A stretch of DNA of 64,000 nucleotides. Source: Oceanospirillum sp048268485 (GTDB lineage Bacteria; Pseudomonadota; Gammaproteobacteria; Pseudomonadales; Halomonadaceae). A model generated the notes under the pieces. That model searched no databases. It saw only the letters and a program-made list of their open reading frames with translations, and was not told the origin of the DNA. Location: NCBI GenBank assembly GCA_048268485.1, contig JBLWVL010000001.1:62001-126000 (forward strand), read 5' to 3'. Position numbers and translations under genes: made by a program. Positions 53,132 through 61,289 of this stretch are shown in pieces (position 1 is the stretch's first letter; each line of letters opens with the position of its first letter).

Positions 53132-53163
53132 AAAAAACCGGAAGCTTATCGCTTCCGGTTTTT
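53132..53163 (-). terminator. Rho-independent terminator after accC
   Basis: AAAACCGGAAGC, a 5-base loop and GCTTCCGGTTTT form a 12-bp stem, with T-runs on both strands (six T on the minus strand). It is 33 bases after the accC stop. Confidence 0.85.
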
Positions 53164-53195
53164 AGGGGGATCCGGACAGGTGTTAACTGAATGGA

Positions 53196-54536
53196 TTACA
53201 GAGACAGTTTTTTCTCAAGGTAGTGGATATTTACGCCACCTTCCATAAAGCCACTGTCACGTACCAGATCCTGCTGCAAGCCAATGTTGGATTTAATGCC
53301 ATCGATGACAATTTCATCCAGAGCACTGCGCATGCGGGTTAGCGCGATCTCACGGGTTTCACCCCAGGTAATTAGCTTGCCGATCAGGGAGTCATAATAA
53401 GGCGGCACGCTATAGCCGTCGTACAGGTGACTGTCCATTCGAACACCCAGGCCGCCAGGAGCATGAAAGTGATCGACTTTACCCGGTGAAGGCAGGAAGG
53501 TTTTAGAGTCTTCTGCATTGATGCGGCACTCAAAAGAGTGACCCCGAATCACAATATCTTCCTGCTTGATACTCAAAGGCAGGCCACTTGCGATGCGTAA
53601 CTGCTCTTTCACGATATCGACACCGGTAACCATCTCGGAAACCGGGTGTTCAACCTGAACACGGGTATTCATTTCAATGAAGTAGAAACCGCCATCTTCG
53701 TAAAGAAACTCGAATGTGCCTGCGCCACGATAGCCAATTTCGATACAGGCCCGCACGCAACGTTCCTGGACTTCACGACGAATACCATCAGGAATACCGG
53801 GTGCTGGCGCTTCTTCCAGAACCTTCTGATGCCGCCGCTGCAATGAGCAGTCGCGATCACCCAGGTGAATTGCACTACCCTGGCCGTCTGCCAGTACCTG
53901 AATCTCAACGTGACGCGGATTCTGCAGGAATTTCTCCATATAAACCGTATCGTCACCGAAAGCAGCTTTGGCTTCTGCTTTCGTTACTTGTACCGCGTTT
54001 ACCAGGTGTGCTTCAGTATGAACAACACGCATACCTCGGCCACCGCCGCCAGCAGCAGCTTTGATAATGACTGGCAGACCAATACGGCGGGCTGTCTGAA
54101 CGACAAACTCAGGGTCATCCGGCAGAGGGCCATCAGAGCCCGGAACTGTAGGGACACCGGCTTTTTTCATCGCTTCAATGGCAGAAACTTTATCACCCAT
54201 CAGGCGGATAACGTCAGCTGTAGGCCCGATGAATTTAAAACCGCAGCGCTCTACCTGCTCTGCGAAGTCAGCATTTTCCGCAAGGAAACCGTAACCTGGG
54301 TGAATACCCTCGGAATCGGTAACTTCTGCAGCACTGATAATGGCAGGAATGTTCAGATAGCTATCGGTGGAAGATGCCGGTCCGATACATACAGATTCGT
54401 CAGCCAGACGAACATGCATCAGGTCGCGGTCAGCTGCAGAGTGAACGGCTACAGTCTTTATGCCCAGTTCTTTACAGGCACGTAGAATACGCAGCGCAAT
54501 TTCACCCCGGTTTGCAATAAGTACTTTATCAAGCAT
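53196..54536 (-). CDS. accC: Acetyl-CoA carboxylase, biotin carboxylase subunit
   Basis: Carboxylates the biotin on AccB with ATP and bicarbonate, the first half-reaction of fatty-acid synthesis. 446 residues (E. coli 449). The N-terminal domain starts MLDKVLIANRGEIALRILRA; the ATP-grasp glycine-rich loop is KAAAGGGGRGMR. The catalytic segment EMNTRVQVEHPVSEMVTG and the RINAED motif are intact. It lies 57 nt after accB and is followed by a terminator. Confidence 0.98.
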   Translation of the reverse strand: MLDKVLIANRGEIALRILRACKELGIKTVAVHSAADRDLMHVRLADESVCIGPASSTDSYLNIPAIISAAEVTDSEGIHPGYGFLAENADFAEQVERCGFKFIGPTADVIRLMGDKVSAIEAMKKAGVPTVPGSDGPLPDDPEFVVQTARRIGLPVIIKAAAGGGGRGMRVVHTEAHLVNAVQVTKAEAKAAFGDDTVYMEKFLQNPRHVEIQVLADGQGSAIHLGDRDCSLQRRHQKVLEEAPAPGIPDGIRREVQERCVRACIEIGYRGAGTFEFLYEDGGFYFIEMNTRVQVEHPVSEMVTGVDIVKEQLRIASGLPLSIKQEDIVIRGHSFECRINAEDSKTFLPSPGKVDHFHAPGGLGVRMDSHLYDGYSVPPYYDSLIGKLITWGETREIALTRMRSALDEIVIDGIKSNIGLQQDLVRDSGFMEGGVNIHYLEKKLSL

Positions 54537-54593
54537 GATCGAGCCTTATGAATTCTGGAGTCAAAAAAGAGATGTCAGTCGTTTTGGCAAAAC

Positions 54594-55037
54594 TTAAACG
54601 ATAGACACCAGCGGCTGATCAAATTCAACTGGCTGACCATCTTCAACCAAAATCTCTCCCACAGTGCCGTCTTTATCTGCTTCGATCTGGTTCATCATTT
54701 TCATGGCTTCAACGATGCAGATAGTATCGCCTTTCTTAACCTGCTGACCCACTTCAACGAAGACTTTTGCGCCTGGAGCAGGTGAACGGTAGAAAGTACC
54801 TACCATTGGAGATTTTACCAGGTGTCCTGCTGGGGTTGCAGGAGCTGATACTTCAGCCGCTGCCGGAGCTGCTGCTGCCGGAGCCGGAGCTGCCATTGGC
54901 GCCGGTGCGTACTGAACCTGAGCTGTGCTCATGTTGCGGCTGATGCGGACGGACTCTTCGCCTTCCTGGATTTCGATTTCAGCAATGTTGGATTCTTCCA
55001 GCAGCTCAATCAGTTTTTTTACTTTACGAATATCCAT
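54594..55037 (-). CDS. accB: Biotin carboxyl carrier protein of acetyl-CoA carboxylase
   Basis: Carries biotin between carboxylase and transcarboxylase. The ATG at 55037 (MDIRKVKKLIELLEESNIAE) gives 147 residues. Layout: N-terminal regulatory/dimer region (1-35), a flexible Ala-Pro linker (about 43-72) and the biotinyl domain. The biotinylated lysine is K113 in VEAMKMM. The thumb loop before it (YRSPAPGAKVFV) is as in E. coli. It lies between aroQ and accC. Confidence 0.97.
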   Translation of the reverse strand: MDIRKVKKLIELLEESNIAEIEIQEGEESVRISRNMSTAQVQYAPAPMAAPAPAAAAPAAAEVSAPATPAGHLVKSPMVGTFYRSPAPGAKVFVEVGQQVKKGDTICIVEAMKMMNQIEADKDGTVGEILVEDGQPVEFDQPLVSIV

Positions 55038-55145
55038 GATCAATCTCTTTTCACTTGTGTGTGGAATATGAGCCGGCGTAATGCACCAGCTGTTATAAGT
55101 TGTCTGCAAAACAGAAAATTTCGGGTCTGACAGGAAGTACCTGGG

Positions 55146-55604
55146 TCAGACTGATTTGAGTGACGTACCGTCAAGAAATTTCAATGCCGCTGAAAGTGCA
55201 AAATCATAACCCTGTGCTCCTAAGCCACAGATCACCCCTAGGGCCACATCGGACAGGTATGAATGGTGACGGAAAGGCTCACGGGCATGGACATTGGACA
55301 GATGAACCTCAATAAAGGGGATCTGAACACCCAATAGTGCATCACGCAAGGCAACACTGGTGTGTGTGAAAGCGGCGGGGTTGATAATGATAAAGTCTGT
55401 ATCTTCGTCACGGGCAGCATGAATCCGATCTATTAGTGCATGCTCAGCATTACTCTGGAAGCATTCAAGCTGATGACCTTTTTCGGCGGCTGTTTCTGCC
55501 AGATGTTCTGAAATATCAGTCAGTGTCTGGCTGCCATAAATTTCAGGCTCGCGGGTTCCGAGAAGGTTCAGATTGGGGCCATTTAACACCAGAATGGAAG
55601 CCAT
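55146..55604 (-). CDS. aroQ: 3-dehydroquinate dehydratase, type II
   Basis: Third step of the shikimate pathway. The ATG at 55604 gives 152 residues beginning MASILVLNGPNLNLLGTREP, which is where the type II family normally starts; a TTG at 55622 would add six residues and neither has a strong ribosome site. The active-site segments are NLNLLGTREPEIYG with the catalytic tyrosine, IINPAAFTHTSVALRDAL, EVHLSNVHAREPFRHHSY and GLGAQGYDFAL. First gene of aroQ-accB-accC. Confidence 0.97.
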   Translation of the reverse strand: MASILVLNGPNLNLLGTREPEIYGSQTLTDISEHLAETAAEKGHQLECFQSNAEHALIDRIHAARDEDTDFIIINPAAFTHTSVALRDALLGVQIPFIEVHLSNVHAREPFRHHSYLSDVALGVICGLGAQGYDFALSAALKFLDGTSLKSV

Positions 55605-55904
55605 AATTAACTGAATATCCAAGTGACGAGAAATCGAAAAACAAACAAGTGTTTGAGGTTGTTTGCTGCTAAAATCGGTAAAAAGAAGTTCAACTGTATA
55701 TAATATCGGCTAAATAGTGATGAAATTGCAACTTCTTATTTGTATATGGGCGTAGTTTGCCGAATTTGAGAGATCTTGTCCAGTTTTCGTCTGTTCTGCT
55801 TTGTTTGGCCGCTTTTTACTGCGTGTTACCGAACTTTACCTGTTTGTAGTCGATCGCTGCTGACGCCCGGCGCAGCCATTGTTTCTGGCTGCGCCAAGTT
55901 CATA
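55605..55904. other. Intergenic region between the DsbD-like gene and aroQ
   Basis: 300 bases. GGCGCAGCCA (55869-55878) and TGGCTGCGCC (55886-55895) form a 10-bp hairpin just after the DsbD-like stop, with no T-tract on either strand. The part next to aroQ (55630-55760) is AT-rich and should hold the aroQ-accBC promoter. No reading frame continuing the DsbD protein is seen here. Confidence 0.55.
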
Positions 55905-56393
55905 TTATCGTGCATTCTGGATAAGGTTAAGCTGTTGGGTATGAGGGGGGTAGCACAGACCGGCTTCAGCACACCCCTGAAAAGTAACCTTGATAACCAC
56001 GCCTTGCCTGACAGCTTCGGCTGGCATATTGAACTCATAGCTGAGTATAGCCTTGTCTCTGAGAATCTCGACATTGCCCTGAAATTCATCCACAACCTGC
56101 TCACCACGTGGAATTTCAAGAATGGTCAGATCGGCATTTTCCGGCAAAACAGGCAGCACCTTAAATCGGGAGCGATAGAGGTAATGCTCAGGTTCAATAT
56201 GCCAGGTGAGTGTCAGTTGAGTTCCTTTCAGATCGCCCGTGAGTCGGAACGCCTGCTCTACAGGAAGAAAGCCATCAGCAGATGCACTACCGAAACCGGA
56301 GCCGCCTTGATCAAAAAAACCAGCTTTTGCGCTGAGTGAGAATGTTGTGATGATTAGAAAAATCAGCAGTGAAAAAGAGTGTTTCAGGTTCAA
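55905..56393 (-). CDS. Stand-alone DsbD N-terminal (alpha) domain protein, likely reduced dsbD
   Basis: 162-residue periplasmic protein resembling only the N-terminal domain of thiol:disulfide interchange protein DsbD (about 565 residues in E. coli). A signal peptide (MNLKHSFSLLIFLIITTFSLSAKA) is followed by DQGGSGFGSASADGFLPVEQAF, LTWHIEPEHYLYRSRFKV and FQGCAEAGLCYPP. The last keeps the redox cysteine pair, C141 and C147. The eight-helix membrane domain and C-terminal thioredoxin domain are absent, and the frame stops cleanly after NLIQNAR. It sits next to aroQ-accBC, where full dsbD lies in Pseudomonas, so it is either a truncated remnant or a split protein with the other domains elsewhere. 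Confidence 0.8.
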   Translation of the reverse strand: MNLKHSFSLLIFLIITTFSLSAKAGFFDQGGSGFGSASADGFLPVEQAFRLTGDLKGTQLTLTWHIEPEHYLYRSRFKVLPVLPENADLTILEIPRGEQVVDEFQGNVEILRDKAILSYEFNMPAEAVRQGVVIKVTFQGCAEAGLCYPPHTQQLNLIQNAR

Positions 56394-56580
56394 GGTAAGG
56401 CTTCCTTTAGTTATGATCGTTAAGAACTAATTTCGTTTCAGGCTGGGATACAGTATTTATGTGGTGTATTGGGTTTTACCTATACAAGCCCCATAATACT
56501 AACAGGTGGTTAATAAGATTCTGTCTCTTGTGCAGGGTTCCGATCAAAGTGAAATTATCAGCACGCATGGGGAATACAAA

Positions 56581-57639
56581 ATGTTAAAGCAGCTAGGAGC
56601 GAAAGTCGCTGACCAGTGGGATAACCTGAGAGACCTTATGCCTGGTAGTATGATGGGTAAGGTGCTTGGTAGTGGCCTTGCGGTTTATCTTATTGGTGCT
56701 GTTGGTGTGGGCTGGTACTGGAGCCAGGAACCGGATTCGTTCTCTGTCGCTGAGAATGTCCGGGCAGAGGCACAGCTGCATGGTCATACGGATAAAGCCG
56801 CTACTATTGGCTATGCGACAACCACGACGTTAGTTCGTATTGCGGAGACCTTACTGGATAAACCTGGCGGTTATCTCGCTAATGATCGTTTTCCCCCTGG
56901 ACTATGGCTGGATAATATTCCCAGCTGGGAATATGGCGTCCTGATTCAGCTTCGGGATATGAGTCGCTCCTTGCGTAAGGATATATCTCGCTCACAGTCG
57001 CAATCCACAGAAGATAAAGACCTGACAGTTGCTGAGCCTCAATTTAATTTTGACAGTAATAGCTGGATTCTCCCGTCTTCGGAAGGAGAGTATCGCCAGG
57101 GGATTAAAGCATTGATTCGCTACCGTGATCGTCTGGTGGATGATAACCGGAGTGATGCACAGTTTTATGCACGTTCTGATAATTTAAGAAACTGGCTGAT
57201 GGATGTGGAAACCCGCCTGGGTAGCTTGTCACAACGACTGAGTGCCAGCGTGGGTAAATCGCAGGTTAATATTGATCTGGCCGGTGACCCTTCAGCCACC
57301 CAGTCGAGCCGTAAACCGGATCAGCAGGAGGTAAAAACGGCCTGGTCAGAGATTGATGATGTTTTTTATGAAGCACGGGGGACTGCCTGGGCTCTGATTC
57401 ATATTCTCAAAGCAGTAGAGACTGACTTTCAGGGCGTATTGAAGGATAAAAATGCAGAGGTCAGTCTGCGACAGATTATTCGGGAGCTGGAAGCAACTCA
57501 GGACGCGCTCTGGAGTCCTATGATTCTGAACGGCAGCGGTTTTGGTATGTTTGCCAACCACTCTTTGGTGATGGCGTCATATATATCAAGAGCCAATGCG
57601 GCGATTATTGATCTGCGGGAGCTATTATCAAGAGGTTGA
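56581..57639 (+). CDS. DUF2333-like inner-membrane protein
   Basis: Protein of unknown function that I match by recall to the DUF2333 family. The ATG at 56581 (MLKQLGAKVADQWDNLRDLMPG) has GGGGA 7 nt upstream and gives 352 residues; the frame also extends to a GTG at 56506. One membrane helix lies near residues 25-45 (VLGSGLAVYLIGAVGVGWYW). The rest is predicted helical and periplasmic, with GYATTTTLVRIAETLLDKPGGYLANDRFPPG and IPSWEYGVLIQLRDMSRSLR as the strongest segments. DAQFYARSDNLRNWL and the FGMFANHSLVMASYISRANAAIIDLRELL ending follow. A terminator comes after it; no operon partner is seen. Confidence 0.8.
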   Translation: MLKQLGAKVADQWDNLRDLMPGSMMGKVLGSGLAVYLIGAVGVGWYWSQEPDSFSVAENVRAEAQLHGHTDKAATIGYATTTTLVRIAETLLDKPGGYLANDRFPPGLWLDNIPSWEYGVLIQLRDMSRSLRKDISRSQSQSTEDKDLTVAEPQFNFDSNSWILPSSEGEYRQGIKALIRYRDRLVDDNRSDAQFYARSDNLRNWLMDVETRLGSLSQRLSASVGKSQVNIDLAGDPSATQSSRKPDQQEVKTAWSEIDDVFYEARGTAWALIHILKAVETDFQGVLKDKNAEVSLRQIIRELEATQDALWSPMILNGSGFGMFANHSLVMASYISRANAAIIDLRELLSRG

Positions 57640-57721
57640 TCCTGACGACTGAAAACAATATGTGCGTCGTGAGTCATGATATGACTCAAAGTAATCATAA
57701 ATAGTATTTATCTTACATCGG

Positions 57722-57758
57722 AAACCGGCTTTGCATACTTTGCAACAGCCGGTTTTTT
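57722..57758 (+). terminator. Rho-independent terminator after the DUF2333-like gene
   Basis: AAACCGGCT and AGCCGGTTT pair over 9 bp with a 16-base loop (itself containing TTGCATACTTTGCAA), followed by more T. It is about 80 bases after the stop. Confidence 0.8.
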
Positions 57759-57807
57759 TGTCACTCTCGGAGGTGCGTTTTAGTCAATAAAACAAAGAAT
57801 AAAGGAT

Positions 57808-58194
57808 ATGAATATGAATACGGAGCATTTTAAAATTGCCGTTATCGGTGCAGGGCATGCCGGTATTGAGCTGTTGCAAAGGCTGCTTGAAGCTGATTTT
57901 GTCGATATCATTGGTGTAGCCGACAGTAATGAAAACGCTCCGGGTATGCTGTTGGCCCGGGAGCATCAGGTGTTGACCACAACAGAAATGAATAACTTGT
58001 TGGTGAACAGTACTGAGATTGACATTATTATTGATGTGACAGGTGTGAAGGCGGTTCGGGATGCTCTTCGCAGCCATATGCAGGAAAGCGGTAACTACCA
58101 TACCGTGATTATGCATGAGCGTATTTCTGCTCTATTGTTGTCCCTCTTTAACGGTGAAATGGTAAAAACTAAAGCCAGTGATGATTTCTATTAA
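57808..58194 (+). CDS. Small stand-alone Rossmann-fold NAD-binding domain protein
   Basis: 128-residue protein that looks like a single nucleotide-binding Rossmann domain with no catalytic domain attached. Strand-loop-helix motif KIAVIGAGHAGIELLQRLLE (residues 9-28) carries the GxGxxG fingerprint; ADFVDIIGVADSNENAPGMLLAREH follows with the acidic end of strand 2 (GVAD), and IDIIIDVTGVKAVRDAL resembles strand 4/5. I recall similar segments at the N-terminus of some bacterial sensor kinases and in Gfo/Idh/MocA oxidoreductases. The C-terminal 30 residues (HERISALLLSLFNGEMVKT) are probably helical. It lies alone between two terminators, so it is its own transcript. Function unknown. Confidence 0.75.
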   Translation: MNMNTEHFKIAVIGAGHAGIELLQRLLEADFVDIIGVADSNENAPGMLLAREHQVLTTTEMNNLLVNSTEIDIIIDVTGVKAVRDALRSHMQESGNYHTVIMHERISALLLSLFNGEMVKTKASDDFY

Positions 58195-58239
58195 ACAGAG
58201 CTGGGTTTAGTGATTCAGCCGGTTTTGTGAGCTGATGTT

Positions 58240-58265
58240 AAAAAGGCTCCCACGGGAGCCTTTTT
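58240..58265 (+). terminator. Bidirectional terminator between the Rossmann gene and the thiolase gene
   Basis: GGCTCC, loop CACG, GGAGCC with five A before and five T after, so it can serve the plus-strand Rossmann gene and the convergent thiolase. Confidence 0.85.
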
Positions 58266-58298
58266 GGTTTCTAAAGGTTTTTATGGGCTGGGCAGATT

Positions 58299-59483
58299 CT
58301 ACACTTGGCGCTCAATGAGCATGGCAATACCCTGTCCGCCACCAATACAGAGGCTGATCACTGCATATTGCCCCTGAATGCGCTCCAGTTCATAAAGTGC
58401 TTTCACCGTTATAACGGCCCCTGTTGCACCAACCGGGTGACCCAAGGATATACCACTACCGTTCGGGTTCAGCTTTTCTTCCGGCAGGCCCAAATCTTTG
58501 GCAACAGCCAGAGCCTGTGCCGCAAAGGCTTCGTTTACTTCCCAGACATCGATATCGTCAACAGATAGTTGGTGTTTTTCCAAAAGCTGACGAATTGCCG
58601 GAACTGGCCCGATCCCCATATATTTAGGCTCAACGGCAGCGAAACTATAACCAATCAGTGTTGCCATTGGCGTCAGTCCCAGTTTCTGCGCTTCAGCTTC
58701 TGACATCATGGTGACCGCAGCGGCAGCATCATTCAGACCGGATGCATTACCCGCTGTGACAGAGCCCTCTTTCTGGAATACCGGGCGAAGTTTACCCATA
58801 TCATCCGGGGTACAGTTCTGTCGGATATGTTCATCGGCTGCAAACTCAATTGTACCTTTGCGGGTTTTCAGCTCAACGGGCATGATCTGATCTTTAAAGC
58901 GCCCTTGTTCAGTAGCTGTCTGAGCGCGCTGATGGCTCAGTGCTGCAAGAGCATCCTGCTGTTCACGGCTAATCCCCCACTTTTCTGCTACATTTTCAGC
59001 CGTTACACCCATGTGGTAGTTTTCCATAGGGCAGGTTAAAGCGCCGGTCATGGAGTCTATAATCTGACCGTCACCCATGCGTTGTCCAAAGCGTGCAGCA
59101 GGTACCCAGTATTGTGCCCGGCTCATAGATTCAGCGCCACCGGCAACGGCGGCATCGCAAACCCCCAATTCAATCTGCTGCGCCGCAGAGATAATCGCCT
59201 GAAGGCCACTGCCACAAAGGCGATTAACGGTGAGTGCAGGTGTATTAACTGGCAGGCCGGCTTCAAGGGCTGCAACACGGCTGATATACATATCCCGGCG
59301 ATCAGTATGCAGGACGTTACCGAAGACAACATGGCCGACCTGTTCCGGTTTCAGATTGGCGCGAGTAACCGCCTCGCGGGTTACTGATGCTGCCAGAGTT
59401 GTGGCAGGAATATCTTTCAGGCTACCGCCAAAACCACCGATTGCTGTGCGTACACCACTGAGAAAAACGACTTTCTGTGTCAT
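58299..59483 (-). CDS. Thiolase (acetyl-CoA C-acyltransferase)
   Basis: Condenses or cleaves acyl-CoA with CoA; 394 residues as in biosynthetic/degradative thiolases. The nucleophile is C90 in RLCGSGLQA; the other catalytic residues are H349 in GHPVGATG and C379 in CIGGGQG. NEAFAAQALAV is the typical oxyanion segment. It lies 165 nt downstream of the acyl-CoA synthetase in the same direction, which suggests a fatty-acid or ketoacyl-CoA role (beta-ketothiolase/PhaA or BktB type), but specificity cannot be read from sequence. Confidence 0.93.
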   Translation of the reverse strand: MTQKVVFLSGVRTAIGGFGGSLKDIPATTLAASVTREAVTRANLKPEQVGHVVFGNVLHTDRRDMYISRVAALEAGLPVNTPALTVNRLCGSGLQAIISAAQQIELGVCDAAVAGGAESMSRAQYWVPAARFGQRMGDGQIIDSMTGALTCPMENYHMGVTAENVAEKWGISREQQDALAALSHQRAQTATEQGRFKDQIMPVELKTRKGTIEFAADEHIRQNCTPDDMGKLRPVFQKEGSVTAGNASGLNDAAAAVTMMSEAEAQKLGLTPMATLIGYSFAAVEPKYMGIGPVPAIRQLLEKHQLSVDDIDVWEVNEAFAAQALAVAKDLGLPEEKLNPNGSGISLGHPVGATGAVITVKALYELERIQGQYAVISLCIGGGQGIAMLIERQV

Positions 59484-59570
59484 ACCTTACTCCTAAGGCC
59501 CACGATCTTTTCCGACCGTAGGCGAGCTAAATTGAGGATAACGTTTAAATCTGGCAGGGGGGCTGCCGGA

Positions 59571-59616
59571 GCCTCTCAGTTTTTTGAACCCCGATTTAAC
59601 GAGGTAACTGAGAGGC
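59571..59616. repeat. Inverted repeat between acyl-CoA synthetase and thiolase genes
   Basis: GCCTCTCAGTT (59571-59581) and AACTGAGAGGC (59606-59616) are perfect 11-bp inverted copies with a 24-base loop and no T-tract on the minus strand. It could be an intercistronic mRNA hairpin or a regulator site. Confidence 0.5.
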
Positions 59617-59648
59617 TTTGCCCGTTTTACAGACGGATAAGCTGGTGC

Positions 59649-61289
59649 TTACACTAACTGCGCGCGGATCTCTTTTTTATTGATTTTGCCAACGGATGTT
59701 TTCGGGATATCGTCTACCATACGGATCTGGTCCGGAATAGCCCATTTCGAGATTCTGCCGGATTCCACATACTGATTCAGGTGCTGCTGCAGATCTTCCT
59801 GAGTCAGGTCAGGTGTTTTCGGTACGACCATAGCAAAAGGTCGCTCACCCCATTTTTCATCAGGCACACCAACCACAGCGACTGCAGCAACATCAGTGTG
59901 CTGGCTGATCAGGTTTTCCAGTTCGATGGAGGAGAGCCACTCACCTCCGGTTTTAATAACATCTTTGATGCGGTCTTTGATCTCAACAAAGCCGTTCTCA
60001 TGGATGCTGGCTACATCACCGGTATGCAGGCGGCCGCCTTCCCACAGCTCTTCCTGTTTCTCGTTCTCTTTAAAGTAACCTTGAGTCAGCCAGGGTGCCT
60101 GAACGGTAATTTCACCAACGGCTTCACCATCGTGGGCCGCCAGAGATCCACTGGCTTCGGTAATGGTCAGGTCAACCATATTGGATGCAACACCGGTCAG
60201 GGTTCTGTATTTCAGTTGCTTGTCTACCGGTAGCGCACGCTGTTCCTGATTCAGGTGAGTGACGGTGAGCAGAGGGCAGGTTTCAGACATACCGTAGGCA
60301 CAATAGATATCGGCACCCTTATCCATGGCTGCTTTCGCAAGACCCTGAGGCAGAGCACTGCCGCCAATCAGAATTTTCCAGTTATCAAAACGGGCCTCTT
60401 TACCTGACTCGCAGCCAAGTAGCATTTGCAAAATAGTAGGCACGCAGTGAGAGAAAGTGACTTTGTATTCCTGGATTAGATTTATCAGCATATCGGGCTC
60501 ATAACGCCCTGGGTAGATCTGTGTGCAGTTCAGCATAACCGCCGCATAAGGGACACCCCAGGCGTGAACATGAAACATCGGGGTGATCGGCATGTAAACC
60601 GAGTCAGAACGTAGCAGTGGCAGACCAGCATAGCTGCCCAGCATGCCCACCATATTCAGCGTGTGCAGAACGAGTTGGCGGTGGCTGAAGAAAACGCCTT
60701 TGGGATTACCTGTCGTTCCTGTTGTGTAAAAGGTGGTAGCGATACTGTCTTCATCAAAGTCTGGGAATTCGCAAACGGGTTCTTCGGCACGAAGCAGGGC
60801 TTCATATTCACCAATAAAGTCCACATCGCCAACCGCTTCGCTGCCAGCCTGATCACTCAGGCGAATATAGCCCTCTACAGTCGTCAGATGACTATTAATC
60901 TGCTGAACCAGAGGCACAAAGTCATCATGTACTAACACCAGCTTATCTTCAGCATGATTCATGGTGTAAGCGATCTGCTCCGGAGACAGGCGAATATTCA
61001 CATGGTGCAGAACCGCGCCCAGCATAGGGACAGCAAAGTAACACTCCAGGTAGCGATGACTGTCCCAGTCCATTACAGCCACGGTGTCTCCAGCTTCGAC
61101 ACCCGCTGCTTTCATTGCATTAGCCAGTTGCTGAACTCTTTGGCGGAACTGACGATAACTGAAGCGGGCATCACCGCGATAGATAATCTCATTATCCGGC
61201 TCAAAGCGGCCCGCAGAGGCAAAAATTTGCTTGATAAGTAATGGATAAGATTCGGCGGCTTTAGCGCCCGGTAGAATTTTGGTTGGCAT
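59649..61289 (-). CDS. Acyl-CoA synthetase, AMP-forming (medium/long-chain fatty acid:CoA ligase)
   Basis: Activates fatty or carboxylic acids to CoA thioesters via an acyl-AMP. 546 residues of the AlkK/FadD-like branch. The ATP phosphate-binding loop is YTTGTTGNPKG; A5-like CAYGMSETCPLLT, the A7 LHTGDVASI and A8 IKDRIKDVIKTGGEWLSSIELE motifs follow, and the catalytic lysine is in KTSVGKINKKEI near the C-terminus. It is the first gene of a pair with the thiolase and is divergent from the AraC/OruR-type regulator, which probably controls it. Confidence 0.93.
   Translation of the reverse strand: MPTKILPGAKAAESYPLLIKQIFASAGRFEPDNEIIYRGDARFSYRQFRQRVQQLANAMKAAGVEAGDTVAVMDWDSHRYLECYFAVPMLGAVLHHVNIRLSPEQIAYTMNHAEDKLVLVHDDFVPLVQQINSHLTTVEGYIRLSDQAGSEAVGDVDFIGEYEALLRAEEPVCEFPDFDEDSIATTFYTTGTTGNPKGVFFSHRQLVLHTLNMVGMLGSYAGLPLLRSDSVYMPITPMFHVHAWGVPYAAVMLNCTQIYPGRYEPDMLINLIQEYKVTFSHCVPTILQMLLGCESGKEARFDNWKILIGGSALPQGLAKAAMDKGADIYCAYGMSETCPLLTVTHLNQEQRALPVDKQLKYRTLTGVASNMVDLTITEASGSLAAHDGEAVGEITVQAPWLTQGYFKENEKQEELWEGGRLHTGDVASIHENGFVEIKDRIKDVIKTGGEWLSSIELENLISQHTDVAAVAVVGVPDEKWGERPFAMVVPKTPDLTQEDLQQHLNQYVESGRISKWAIPDQIRMVDDIPKTSVGKINKKEIRAQLV

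Noticed and set aside
55826..56119. Minus-strand frame overlapping the DsbD-like gene, as a possible frameshifted continuation of dsbD
   Set aside because: Its translation shows no membrane helices or CxxC motif of DsbD; it is a shadow of the real frame.
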